A stretch of DNA of 64,000 bases from assembly GCA_021432635.1 (NCBI GenBank), contig MU270017.1:372001-436000 (forward strand). The letters are read 5' to 3'. Source of the DNA: Thozetella sp. PMI_491. Its lineage: Eukaryota; Ascomycota; Sordariomycetes; Chaetosphaeriales; Chaetosphaeriaceae. The notes beneath the pieces were generated by a model. It had not been told where the DNA came from. It ran no database searches and saw nothing but the letters and a program-made list of their open reading frames with translations. Made by a program: the position numbers and the translations under genes. Of the stretch, positions 1-10,585 are shown piece after piece (position 1 is the stretch's first letter; each line of letters begins with the position of its first letter).

Positions 1-299
1 AGGGGAAGTATGGCGCTGCGCGAAGTGTGAAGATTGCCAATCTAGTGCGCAAAAAGCTGTGGCCGGCACTGGGAGGCCGGATAGACTACAGCTGGGCGAG
101 TCCCAATGAGGGATGGGTCAACAAGAGGCGAGACGAAGATAGAGGTGTTGCCCCGAAGGACGATGGGGTCCTAGCTTCCTACGAGGAGGCGAAGAGGCGC
201 GTGAGGCAAAGCGCTTTGCCGCTTGAAGTTTCCAAATCACTCGCGGTGTCTGTCACTCCTGTGTCAGTCGAGACAGTAGCTACAACGATCACAGTATGA
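1..299 (+). CDS. 3' end of an unidentified gene entering from the left edge
   Basis: An open frame runs from base 3 at the window edge to a TGA stop at 297-299, giving about 98 residues with no required start inside the window. It reads as a plausible C-terminal tail: a basic stretch with KIANLVRKKLWPALGG, a charged middle (NKRRDEDRG) and a Thr/Val-rich end. No domain or family is recognised. An antisense frame over 179-421 is probably a shadow. The frame could also be chance in GC-rich DNA. Its being open to the very edge and its protein-like composition favour a real terminal exon. Confidence 0.4.
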   Translation, partial: GKYGAARSVKIANLVRKKLWPALGGRIDYSWASPNEGWVNKRRDEDRGVAPKDDGVLASYEEAKRRVRQSALPLEVSKSLAVSVTPVSVETVATTITV

Positions 300-826
300 G
301 GGTGAAGGGGTCCGCGCAAGACGGAGAGATACGATGCACATATACTATTGAGCGGCATGGTGGTTTCAGCTGACATACCGCACTTAGGGCCATACACTGA
401 TGAATAGACCAATGTACACACTCACGGTGGTTACGAATACTTGTTAAGATTGATGCTATAGGTCTAGCTTAGGGGAGTGGCAATATGGGTGAACCCTTGA
501 CTCGAGACAACACCAGACTCCAAGCCATGACGCCTCAATTGCTACTTCCCGCCGTGTTAAGCCCGTGTCTCTGCCGCGTACCAATGCCCTCACAAACCAC
601 TGCCATAAACTGAGAGGTTTATACAAGACAAAAGTAAAGAAGAAGAAAAAAAGAAGAGAATGAATGTACCAGCACATCGCCGCCGTTCTTCTCGTATGCA
701 TAGTGAACAATCTCCACCCCCTGCCGTCCTGCACACCTCTCACGCCATGCTGAGACTTCATTGTTTTTTCCCCTCTAGTTCCTGCCCGTGACACCATACT
801 AGGCACGGTAACACGCAGCCGCAGAA

Positions 827-3558
827 CTATTGCGTAACATGGCGAGCCGACTCTAGCGTAGTGGTAGTATAACCAAGCTGCTTAGACTCGCCCTCGATCC
901 TGTCATCGATCGGTGCCGGGGTCTCAGGGGTAATAGTGACCTTGGGCGGCGTAAGCTGGTCGATCTCTAACGACAGGGGCGTGACGGCAGCCTCCGATGG
1001 AGTCGCCTGGTTGCTCTTCTGGCTCTCTCCACGCTCCTCGGCGACGTCTTCGACTCGCTCAACTTCGCCAGCAACGCCTTCGTCGGCCTTGGTTCCATCT
1101 GTTTCCTCGCCTCTTTCCTTGGCGTTCTTCTCGGCTTCAATACGGCTCAGTCTACGACCGGCATTCTCTCCCTCAAGAGTCACGCCGACCACCTCTGCCA
1201 AGCTCCTGAAGTTGAACATCGGCTCAGTGCTCGAGCTTGGGTCATGGTCGCCATCATCACTGGCGGCGGACCGACTGCCGAGGCTCAATCCGCTCGCCCG
1301 CGGGTCCTGCAATAAGTGCGGCGACTGGTAGCTCCCGGCCTGACTGTCAGGGAGAGAAGACGAGACAGAGGAGGCACTGCTCATCTGGCGTAAATGGGAC
1401 GGTCCGGGGGTGACTGAGGGGATCGGGCGTGGCGCTGATGCCGCCGGAACTGACGAAGATACCGCAGTTGTTTCTGGCTCGGGGCTGCCTCCCTCGGCGG
1501 TCTCAACGTCCTCGGGGGTTGAGGGTAGACCTCGGTCGACGTTCTTTCCCTTGTCCTTCGATCCGGGTTCCGCCACAGGACTCGAGGTGCCAGAATTGGC
1601 AACCGCGCTGGCAACGCTGGCCTCCACCCGCAAGTTGCTCGCGGCACTGTTCCCACGTTTCCTCCCAAATCCCGGCAGGCTCAGGGTGCTACCGCTGGCA
1701 GAGCTCTGTCCGCTCGCATCGTACGGGCCGCCATGCTTTGCGGCGGCCTTCTGAGCCTTCCGCTCCTCCTTCTCGCGCTTTTTAGCCTGCTTCCTCTCCT
1801 CCTTCTCCTCCTTTCGCTTTCGGTTCTCTTCCTCGGCCAGCGACAGGCGGATCGCCTCCATAAACATCATCTCCTCGAGGTCCTCCATCCTGCTGCGTCC
1901 GCTTGTCCGAGGCCCAGTCACGAGCATGGATCGACTAGAGGTCCCTCCAGCACCAGCCGGCTCTGCCGACTGCGACGGCGTGCCCTCTCCACTACCGCCG
2001 TTCCCGACGTCTGCCCCGGGCGATGCGGTGGCCGGAGCGGCAGCGGTGGGCGTAGATGAGCCTCCCGTGTTCCGCCGGCCGAACCGGCTGACGCGGAAGC
2101 TTCGGGCAGACTCTGAGTTAGTCATCAAAAACGCAGCCGTATGCAAGGCGGTAGCAGCGGCGGCACGTCGCGCCTGGTGCGCGCGAGCTGACTGCAGCTT
2201 CGTGGACCATTCTGGGCGAATCTTATCCGTGGCGATGACGTTCGGCGCGTTGGCGGAGAGCGAGTGAGCGCGGCGGCGGGCAGCCGACGTCGGCGAGCCA
2301 AGCGGCGACAACGACGCTGAGTTCAGCGAGCTGCTGGATGACATGGCCGTTCCGGCGGCGCCAAGGGGAGGTGGCGAGAACGCATACGCCAGTCCCCGGC
2401 GGAACGGAGGGGGCTCATAGGTCACGCCAAAGTCAGGCTGGGTGCAGTAAGGGCAGCACGCAGGTTCGGATACCAGCATGCCAGCTTGCTCTTCTGGGTT
2501 GTTGTTTGGGTCATTCTCGTTGTGCCCTTCCGGGAAGTGAGGATCGGGCCGCTTGATCTGGACGAAGCACTCGCTGCAGATTTCTTGGTCGCAGCACCGG
2601 GTGTGATTGAGATAGGGCGGGTACGAGAGAAAGCAGATGGGGCATTCGGTTGCGGCCTTGTAGAGGAAGACCTCGAGAGGTTGCCCGTTGACAAATGGGT
2701 CGTTAGGCAAGTTGATCTCGCGCGGGGCAATCTCGGTCGTCGAGGCGTTGCGGGACGAGGTTCCCAAAACAGCGGCCAGGGCCTTGCCACGGGGTTTGAA
2801 AGGGGAGCTCGTTCTCGCAGGCTGGCTGGTGATGGGCGAAGGGAGGGCCGATCCAGCATTGGAGGCGCTCTGGTCCGAAGCCGCCGATAGCGTCCTACCG
2901 CCGATCGGGACCATCAGGTTGTTCAGGTTTTGTGTCGAAGCAGCGGGGGACTCGGCGGATAATGGTCGCGGGATGAGCTCCTCCGGTGGCGTCTCGTCGG
3001 CGGCGGGGATCGGAAGTCCTCGGGCGGCGGCGATGATCTGAGGCTCGGTCCAGTTGGCATCCACGTCGTTGAGGCCGCGCCAAAAGGGTGCCATTTTCCT
3101 CTCGATCTATCCGAGTTTTGGTCAGCACCATCCGCATCTCGGAGATAGCGGCCAATACATACCTGCAGCTGGCGGACAATCTGCTTGTTAAAGTCCTCGG
3201 GGCCCGTGTAGGTTCCGAGAGTGACCAAGTAGCCGCCATCGACATGTTCTTCCCTCAAGCTCCTCTCGCGTTCCTTAATGCGAGCAACTCGGTCTCGCTC
3301 CAGACGCCTAGCCTCTCTCTCCTGCCTCGTTTCTCGTCGCTCGTATGGGGGTTGTGGCTGCGAGCCGGAGCCACCCGAACCGCCGAGCCCGAGGATGCCG
3401 CCCAGGTCCGCGCGGCTGACTCTATTCCTTCGGCTTGCCGGGCGGTCGGAAGCGAAGGAGGAGCCACCTGTAGCATCGTAGCCCGGGGCAAGACCGGCAC
3501 GGTTGGTGCGTTGTCCGGAGTCGCCGCTTCGGGACTCTCGAGTGTTGGAGTTACCCAT
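827..3558 (-). CDS. sip5: Sip5-like protein with RING-like cysteine cluster
   Basis: Two exons, 3163-3558 and 827-3106, are joined across a 56-nt intron (3107-3162, GTATGT...GATAG). The join keeps frame and gives [17 protein letters not shown], the conserved core of fungal Sip5. The protein is about 887 residues. It starts MGNSNTRE, a myristoylation-like N-terminus. After the core comes a cysteine cluster ([35 protein letters not shown]) of RING-like spacing. A long disordered Ser/Ala/Pro-rich half follows, with a Lys/Glu-rich coiled coil ([20 protein letters not shown]). In yeast, Sip5 binds the Snf1 kinase and Reg1/Glc7 and is linked to glucose signalling; the same role here is inferred. 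Several antisense frames over this gene are shadows of its skewed composition. Confidence 0.9.
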
Positions 3559-6465
3559 TTCTGCGGGGCTGCGTCGTCGCCGAGGCGATCATGCAATTGC
3601 GGGTTTGGCGAGCACGAGACGATGTCGTCGGACGTTGCGGGCTACGGAGGCGCCGATGTTCGAATTGATGAGATGGGGGTAGCGAGGCACCGAGATGGTG
3701 TCTCAGACTTGTTGTGACGTAGAACGAACCGGTTGGGCGTGAGCCTCTCGCCCTCCTTGGCCTCGGCCTTGGTTATCGGAGGGGCGAACAGGGAGGGACG
3801 TGCTCGTGCGAGCAGACAGGGAAATCCGGTAGGGAATCCGGTCTTCGCGGTTGGTCCCAGGCCGATGCGCGCCGGGAAAAACGTGTCGCTGCGAGAATCT
3901 TGCACTAGTGCTGCCCAATGCAAAAGTTTGCAGCTTGCTGACCTGAAGTCAGATAGTGGTGGACTGGCATGAGGAGCAGCCCAGAGCTCCTCTCGGCTGC
4001 CGTGAGGGGTTGGGGTCGGTTGCGTCGTGCGCCGCTGGCTGACATTCGCCGGGGCGAGCCAGGGTCCTCCGGCGGTCCGGTTGGCTTTCCGACGAGCTCA
4101 GGAACACGCCGTCCTAGAGACGAGTGAGACCAAGTAGCCCTAGGGTTTTTCTTTTTCCTTTTTTTTCTCTTTGCTCTTCGCGCGGAATGCTGGTGCAAGC
4201 TAAGTACACAGCAGTAGTTCGAGAAAGGGGATCAGGCCGGATTGGGCTGCAAAAGCGACCGTTCCTGCTTCGCTGGCGGGAAAAGCGCGCAAGGGCACGC
4301 ACCGCAAAGTTGGGTCAGGTAAGGAGCGCTCGCCGACGGTGCGGGAGAGGGCGACTAGTCGCTGCTAGCTACTACTGTCGCTGCTAGGGCGCTGGGGTAG
4401 CGAGCGGTCGGGCGCCGGTGGTGTCACGGCGTTTCTGTGCGGCCTCGGGGGTCGTGGGATGTGCGGATGAGGAGGGAGCAGAACAGAAACAGAGCCGTTT
4501 GTTCGCACGGAAATCCAAGGGAGATGTGGCCGATTTTGGGGCTCATCTCGAGGTCTGGCTCAACGCTCCTTCCTTGAACCGCTCGTCATCGTCATGACGG
4601 CCAACCAACGGAGCATGATGAGCTCGGGCCACTCAAAATGATGCCCCCACTTTCAGACCCCTGTCAGTCGGGGTGCCCACCAAGGACTAAGTACCGACCT
4701 GTGGTCCGTGTGCGCCTGTCGTCCACGAGGGGCATCCAACGCATCCAGCGCAGCAATTCCTGCTCCCTGTCTAATTTTCATGCTCTGGAGCGCGCCCCTG
4801 AATCCAGACGAGGGGCTCTGGTAGCTCGATCCCGGCTGCCCTCAAAGAGATCGAGATCGGCCGAGCTTTCCTTCCGATTTCGTGAGGCACCAGCCGGCTC
4901 TCTCCCTGGAGCTGCACAGAAAAAAAATAAAAAATAAAATTGTCTCCCACGCTCGCAGCCACGCAGCCTCGCCTGCCTCACACCTCTGACAGCCGCCCTC
5001 CCCCTTTCGAGCCCACTTGGGCAGCAGCAGCATAAGGGTGCAGCCCTACACGGCGGTGCCTGGTGATGGTGCCAACCCTGTCACATACCCGTGAGACTCG
5101 GTGCGCGCCGTTGTTGCGTGTGTATGTGCTTGATTTTGCTGATTGCGGCGATCTCCCATGACGACCTGCTGCCGGCAGTTGCCCTGCGCAGAGCACGCAA
5201 GGAGCATACCTTATCGCGATTCCGCCTAGCCTGCGTCAGCAGGTACTGGCCAGAGATAAGGGATGTGGTCTGCTGCAAGTCTCAACCGCTGTCTACTCGG
5301 ATGTCTTTGTGAATTGGGATGGACACATGCCCAATTTCACCTCGCAGTGTGGTGTATAGAATCTGCGGCGTGACCAAAGCTCCCCATCCTGCCCATCCCT
5401 CAACGCATCTGCCCCCCACCCCTGGCTTTGTGGCGAACCCGCGTAACTCAGGTAGGTAGTTGCTTTTCCAGGCCGCACCCGGTCGCTCCTTGCTGTCATC
5501 CGGCACTATCTCTGTGCAGGATCGCTATCCTTCAAGCCGCGTCTGTCGACAAGAGCCCGCGTGTATTGAAGCCACGGCTGTCGTCACATCGCCATTCGCT
5601 AGATCCTCGCAGGCGCTAGCCGTCATCCGCCTCGCTGCGCATCCAAATGGGCGCGCCCGTCTTTCTCGCAGCAAAGGGTCCAGGGCGCTTTCTTGTCGCA
5701 GCTCGTCGAGCGAGAGACGGCTCCCGCCGCCTTGCTTAGCGATCTCGTCGGGCCGGCAGAGCCAGCCCGAGCGTCTCGACCTAGACTGCTCCTAGATGTG
5801 GCGTTCAGCCCTGCCTCCCAGGCCATCCCGCACGTTCTTCTTGGCGTCGAAGAAGCAACGAGATCAGCAGCTGAACGCAACTGTGGCTTGACATATGCAG
5901 GTCCTGGAAAGGGCACAGCAGCTGCCTTGCAGCCCGCATCGATGAAGGGGGGCGCAATAGGCCCTGACCGGACGGTTCTCGATTTCCAGGAGTATGGAAC
6001 GTCGGCGGTTGGCCCCCATGGGCGTGCGCCACACCTGTAGTGCACCTTTGGCCTCAGTATCTGGCCGCAGGTTCAGTGTCCTCACTCCGCCTTTCTATAT
6101 CCTGTCTTAGTTGACGTGTATTGTTGATATGTCGCCGAGACCGTAGCTTTAGTGTGACCCGTGTCCTTAGCCGAGGCGATAGATCAGTGGTATATCGAGC
6201 CCAGGCATCCCTGCCTAGGCCCGCGAGACATGAAATTTCCGTTCTAGGCACGGATGAGGCTGTCCAAACCGCCCACGGGGCGGCCTTTATAGCCTGCGGA
6301 TGTTCTCAGGCCGCCTGCTAGGTCTGCCGCGACGATCCCATGCGTCTCCTAGTTTCGAACGCCGGGCTACCGTCTGCTTTCCACGTTCTCTCCCGCCAGT
6401 TCTCACTGTATCGGTCACCAGTCTCTCTCCAGTTCTGCTCCTCTTCTCTCGCAAGTACCTCCAAA
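3559..6465. other. 2.9 kb gene-free stretch between divergent genes
   Basis: The sip5 start and the next plus-strand start point away from each other across this interval. No frame here has a recognisable domain or a convincing exon chain. It holds pyrimidine-rich tracts (4150-4185 and around 6400-6450) and an A-rich run (4920-4940). These suit long 5' leaders and promoters for both flanking genes. I see no RNA gene or repeat. Confidence 0.45.
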
Positions 6466-7554
6466 ATGTCATCGTCTTCCACTCCCTCGTTGGAGTCTGT
6501 TAACTCACAACGGCTGTCGACTGGCGAGGTGGCAGGTATTGCCATTGTATGTGCAGCGGTCGGTAGTGTTGTCGGTTGGACGGTCTCCCTTCTCTTTTAT
6601 CGCTGGAGGCACCACTTCCGGAAGGACGGCGACACGTCAGACGAGGAGATCATCGAACGCAAAGGCCCTCTGTCTCCAGTATTGTCCTCGACACGCGCCT
6701 CTTCGGAGGCAGCACAGTTCCTATTGGAGCCAACACCCGACAAAGAACTCGCAGCTCAGGTTACTGAGATTGGGCGCCTGATACAAGAGCATGCTGAGAC
6801 TTTCTATCATCTCGAGCAGATTCAGCCCAAGCTTGGGACTCTCGTGCAGGGATTAGGGAATATGGGCGTCTCCAGACGGTCCGACATGACTTCAGGCGAA
6901 CTCATCAGCCTCGTCCTGAACCCTTATACGAGGCACGCGGCGCTCCAGCACGTCATCTCCATTGTCGTTTTCAAGACCGTCGACTTCTCCGCTCGGAGCC
7001 GACTGTCCATCCTCCCGGCCCCCGTAGCCGCATTCCTGAGGGCGATACCGCCGGATGGATCGAACCAAGGCAGTCCCGAAGGTAAGTGTCCCGAGAGACC
7101 TATCCATGTACTCCGAACCGTCTTCCTCACCTACTTGCCAGTGAACGAGCTTGCCTTAACTCAGTGGCGCATCCTCTCCGCCTCCCTTCTCCACCCAAAT
7201 CGTGGCAAGAAAACCGCCCTAGCACCCGTCGAGTCTGCTATAGCCTCTCAAGCCATGGCTATTGTTAGCGTCATGAACACGTTCCTTTACCCCTTCATCG
7301 ATGTGGAGCCAAACGCGGAGGACAAGCACAGACAAGCCAAGGATCTTCAGGCCATCCTACTCAAAACGGCGAGGCTTGGCTATGCCATCTTTTCTCACCC
7401 CTGCGAGTGGTACTTCAGTAACACCGCGGATGCCTCTCGTCCGACGCCCGGCCTCCTCGTGGTCTGCCCCGGTCTAGAAAAGCTCAGCTCAAAGGATGGC
7501 AAGACAACGGCGAAGCCCATCCAGGTCGTCCAACCTGCGGTTAAAAAGATTTAA
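6466..7554 (+). CDS. Membrane-anchored fungal hypothetical protein
   Basis: The chosen start at 6466 (context CAAAATGTC) begins MSSSSTPSLES; an in-frame start 126 nt upstream would add an atypical leader. The product is about 362 residues if unspliced. One hydrophobic segment near residues 20-46 (AGIAIVCAAVGSVVGWTVSL) is followed by basic residues (RWRHHFRK). This suggests a single membrane anchor with most of the protein on the other side. The rest is helical and has no family I recognise. A 60-nt stretch, 7082-7141, begins GTAAGT and ends TTGCCAG. It is a multiple of three without a stop, so it may be an intron, with PE-VNEL across the junction. The coding call is firm; the function is unknown. 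Confidence 0.75.
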   Translation: MSSSSTPSLESVNSQRLSTGEVAGIAIVCAAVGSVVGWTVSLLFYRWRHHFRKDGDTSDEEIIERKGPLSPVLSSTRASSEAAQFLLEPTPDKELAAQVTEIGRLIQEHAETFYHLEQIQPKLGTLVQGLGNMGVSRRSDMTSGELISLVLNPYTRHAALQHVISIVVFKTVDFSARSRLSILPAPVAAFLRAIPPDGSNQGSPEGKCPERPIHVLRTVFLTYLPVNELALTQWRILSASLLHPNRGKKTALAPVESAIASQAMAIVSVMNTFLYPFIDVEPNAEDKHRQAKDLQAILLKTARLGYAIFSHPCEWYFSNTADASRPTPGLLVVCPGLEKLSSKDGKTTAKPIQVVQPAVKKI

Positions 7555-7961
7555 GCCATCCCGCCGCATTGTGCTAGCTTAACAAACCATGGCGTTTGGG
7601 CAAACAGGAGTTGGTCTGTATTGGACCGGAGATGGCGTTTGGAATCGAACAAATGAGCTATCGGGCTGCTGACGAGTTTCGTGGTTTCACGCTCGCTTGC
7701 ATCAGACAGCTGCTTCTTGACGACAGGACATATGGATTTTAATTACTGGAAACTAATAACCGTTACGATGGCTATTTAATTTGGCGGGGCGATGCTGATT
7801 ACATACTGTTTATGCTAGGTACTATTGGAAAATGGCTCCTATAGTCATTGGGCATAATACATGCTATATCGGGCTCTTTGCCTAGTATACGGGTAGATAG
7901 AGCAGCAGAGTTAGCAGAGTAGTTTGTCTTGGTCAGTCTTTCTTTGAGATCGAAGAGCCCG

Positions 7962-8672
7962 CTAGCTCCCTGCCTCTCCTCCATTTGCGGGTGTCTCATT
8001 CACCACTTCTGCCTGCTGCTGCCACCTTTTCTCCTTCTCGATCCCGTTGCGCCGTTGCGCCGTGTCACACAGCTCAACGTTCCCACACTCACACTCCATA
8101 ACCGGTTTCCTGATCCACCGGTACGTGATGCTCCACCTGTTGCCCCGCGGTCGGACCGTTCCGTCCTGCAGTGTGTCCGTCTTGCGTTTCTTGATGCCAT
8201 GCGTCCAGTGCAACCGAGAGTCTCCACTCATCTGCATCATGCTCCGGGGGGTTAGGTCGATATCCATGCGCTCCTCCCCTTTTCTGAACTGCATAAAGAC
8301 TGGGGCGCCGAGCGAGAGGGCATACAGCTGGTCATAAACAGAATGCGTGTCGACGTGCGGCGGGATGCCCGTTCCAGGGGAGTAGAACTGCAGACACACC
8401 TGCTCCGGCGGCCGCCCTTCTGTCGTTGGAATCAGTGGTTTCAACCAATCCGGAAACTCTTTGTATGGTATGTCCGGGTCGACGCCGAAGGTTTTGTAGT
8501 CAAATGTATAGCCGTAGTGAAGTGACAGCCGCCCAGTCTTTTCCGGCCACTCGAGATCGTGAAGAAAAATGTGAATGAGCCGCTCTTCGTGTTCGGCGGT
8601 GATGAATTCTTCTTGCCAGATGATCCCAGGTGGTTCCAAGGGGAGCTCTATCCTTCTGCTTGCTTCTTCCAT
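7962..8672 (-). CDS. AlkB-like 2-oxoglutarate/Fe(II) dioxygenase
   Basis: The protein belongs to the AlkB/ALKBH type of non-haem iron oxygenases, which remove alkyl groups from nucleic acids or modify tRNA. The metal triad is visible: His and Asp in IPPHVDTHS and the distal His in LHWTHGI. The 2-oxoglutarate-binding Arg region is GNRWSITYR. The N-terminal nucleotide-recognition lid is represented by LHYGYTFDYKTFG. I chose the Met at 8672 (MEEASRRIEL). The frame stays open to 8753, but a pyrimidine tract and CAG just upstream look like a 3' splice site, so a 5' exon may exist. The C-terminal tail has CECGNVELC and a charged end. The nucleic-acid substrate cannot be read from sequence; similarity to ALKBH8-type domains is an inference. 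Confidence 0.85.
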   Translation of the reverse strand: MEEASRRIELPLEPPGIIWQEEFITAEHEERLIHIFLHDLEWPEKTGRLSLHYGYTFDYKTFGVDPDIPYKEFPDWLKPLIPTTEGRPPEQVCLQFYSPGTGIPPHVDTHSVYDQLYALSLGAPVFMQFRKGEERMDIDLTPRSMMQMSGDSRLHWTHGIKKRKTDTLQDGTVRPRGNRWSITYRWIRKPVMECECGNVELCDTAQRRNGIEKEKRWQQQAEVVNETPANGGEAGS

Positions 8673-9667
8673 AGGCTCTAGCTCTGGGCACTCTCGTCCC
8701 TGAATCTGGAAAGGAAAGGGCGGGGAGGTCCAAGATCCAACGCGCACAGGCACACAGAAGGTAGGTTCCTTAAGAGGGACAGAAACTCGGATAGCGAAGG
8801 TAACTCAAGGAAATCTTGTGAGCCTTTCGGTTTTGTCGATGCTCTCTTTTCCAGTTTGTGGGTCACCGGGCGCTGGTGGGCCGATTTTGAAATGCGCAGG
8901 TTTGCGCCGAGATCAGCTTTTTCAGAAAACAGTGACTGTATGGTACAGTAGGGTGGAGTGGACGCCGTGATTGGCTGGCGTCCATCCACTTGCCAAATTT
9001 GGAATGCTATAGGGAAACGTACACCCCTTGGCCTCGAACTTATTCCTCCCTGCACATACCTGAGTCCTGCAAGCCACGCAGCTGTTGTCTTGGCACACGA
9101 GCTTCCGTGGTGGCTTGATTTTACCGAGCACGAGACTCTGCATTAACGTTCTCCAAGCTGCCTCCTCAGGCGTCTTCATTAGCCACCCATTGCCTGGCCA
9201 CCGCTAGCATCTAGAGATGCATATATAAGGTATGCATGCAAGTGCATATGCCTTGGGGTAGCTACCGGTCGTTAGGCTGGGGGTTTTTAGCTCGTCTGCT
9301 TCCGCGGTATGCCCAACTAGCCCGCCCATGCCTCAATAGACAGAGCCAGTTCTATAGATGGACGAAGGGCAATTCTGCCGCATTTCAATAGCTCCCCGCC
9401 AATCGAGCTCTTCTATTGAGCTCGGTTAAGTCGGGGGACCCCATAGCTTGGAGCGGAGCCTGCCATCTCCCAAGAAGCACATTGATTGACTTCATTGCGC
9501 CTTATTTAGCCCTGATAGGCACTCGATGCAAGTGAACCATCGAGTCGCGCGGCGGCTAAGTTGCTATAACTCTCGTCTTCCCGCAGCTGCTCGTGGAGAA
9601 CTGGTTCCAATATCCACCTGCTAGAGCCGAGTTTTATTACCCTCGACCTGATTGTAGCTATCACACC

Positions 9668-10220
9668 ATGCTACCCCTTGTTGCCTTCTTCTTGGCCCAG
9701 TCGGTGGGGGCGAGAGTCATCCTTCCAGCCGCGTCATGCGACAAGCTTCCGTCGTGGTCCATAAAGGACTTCAAGGTCGAGTTCGGTGCCTGCCAGGGCC
9801 AGAATCTACCCACCGCGAGAGCTTACTTCACGGTTTCTGGTACTCTGAGCGGTGGGAGATCTGATGGCTTGTCATGTTCGATGCGGGCCAACAGCCACTG
9901 CCAGATAGACGGCACGCCTAGCGACACCAACTGCCATATCTACATCCAGACCTACCTGGATGAATATATCGTAACGATCAACGAGACCATGTCTTGCGAA
10001 GGAAATCCTGCGTAAGTGCCCTGTTGGCCGTTCTGCCTTTTCAAACCCTGGTTAGATATAGAAGCTGACGAGGAGCATTTACTTCAGCGTAAGCTATGTT
10101 GTTGGCCAAGGTCGTTTGCCTCTGGACTGTCCGGCAGATGCAGACAATGACCCTGGCGCCACCAAGACCTGTGTTGGAGACTCCGGAACAGTGCAGGCGA
10201 TGCTGCCAGGTTCAGAGTAA
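9668..10220 (+). CDS. Small secreted cysteine-containing protein SSP1
   Basis: Two exons, 9668-10011 and 10088-10220, are joined across a 76-nt intron (GTAAGT...ACTTCAG), giving 158 residues. The N-terminus (MLPLVAFFLAQSVGARV) is a short hydrophobic signal peptide. The mature part has eight cysteines. It carries the motifs LPSWSIKDF, LSCSM, HCQIDGTPSD, VTINETMSC, SYVVG, LPLDCP and QAMLPG. The same motifs occur in the same order in the gene at 52143-52822, which is strong support for the exon join. No known domain is certain. The SW.IKDF start and beta-rich cysteine spacing recall Alt a 1-like secreted proteins only weakly. Likely extracellular; the role is unknown. It converges on the transporter gene downstream. 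Confidence 0.8.
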
Positions 10221-10585
10221 CGCGCAATGGCTAGGGCGTATATTGGGGGCCAAGAGAGTGGACATGGTACTTAAAAACATAGGTGCCTTGGCCTCATGAC
10301 AGCTGAATACGTGAAATAATGTCTTATTGGCAAACCCCGCAGCGTTGCATCGTGGAGTAGGCCGCATTTCAGCCTCATAACACGTCCAATTAATATTCGG
10401 GGCTATTTCTTCGTCCAAATATCAGCTCTCGGGAAAACAGACCCTCGCTTTTCCTATGTCTGCCAGAAACAACCCGCTAGTATGCCGCTTGGTTAGACGA
10501 ACGCTTGCCCCATCTCATGCGATAGAGATTCTCATGCTCCTCTAAATGCCTTTAAATGCAAAAATACAGACATATTCGTATCCAG

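Noticed and set aside
936-3717. Several plus-strand frames over sip5
   Set aside because: They are antisense shadows of a GC-rich, Ser/Ala-rich coding region whose minus-strand product is clearly Sip5.
9200-9240. Alternating ATGCAT/TATATA stretch as a promoter for SSP1
   Set aside because: It lies about 450 bp before the start codon, too far for a core TATA box; kept only as background.
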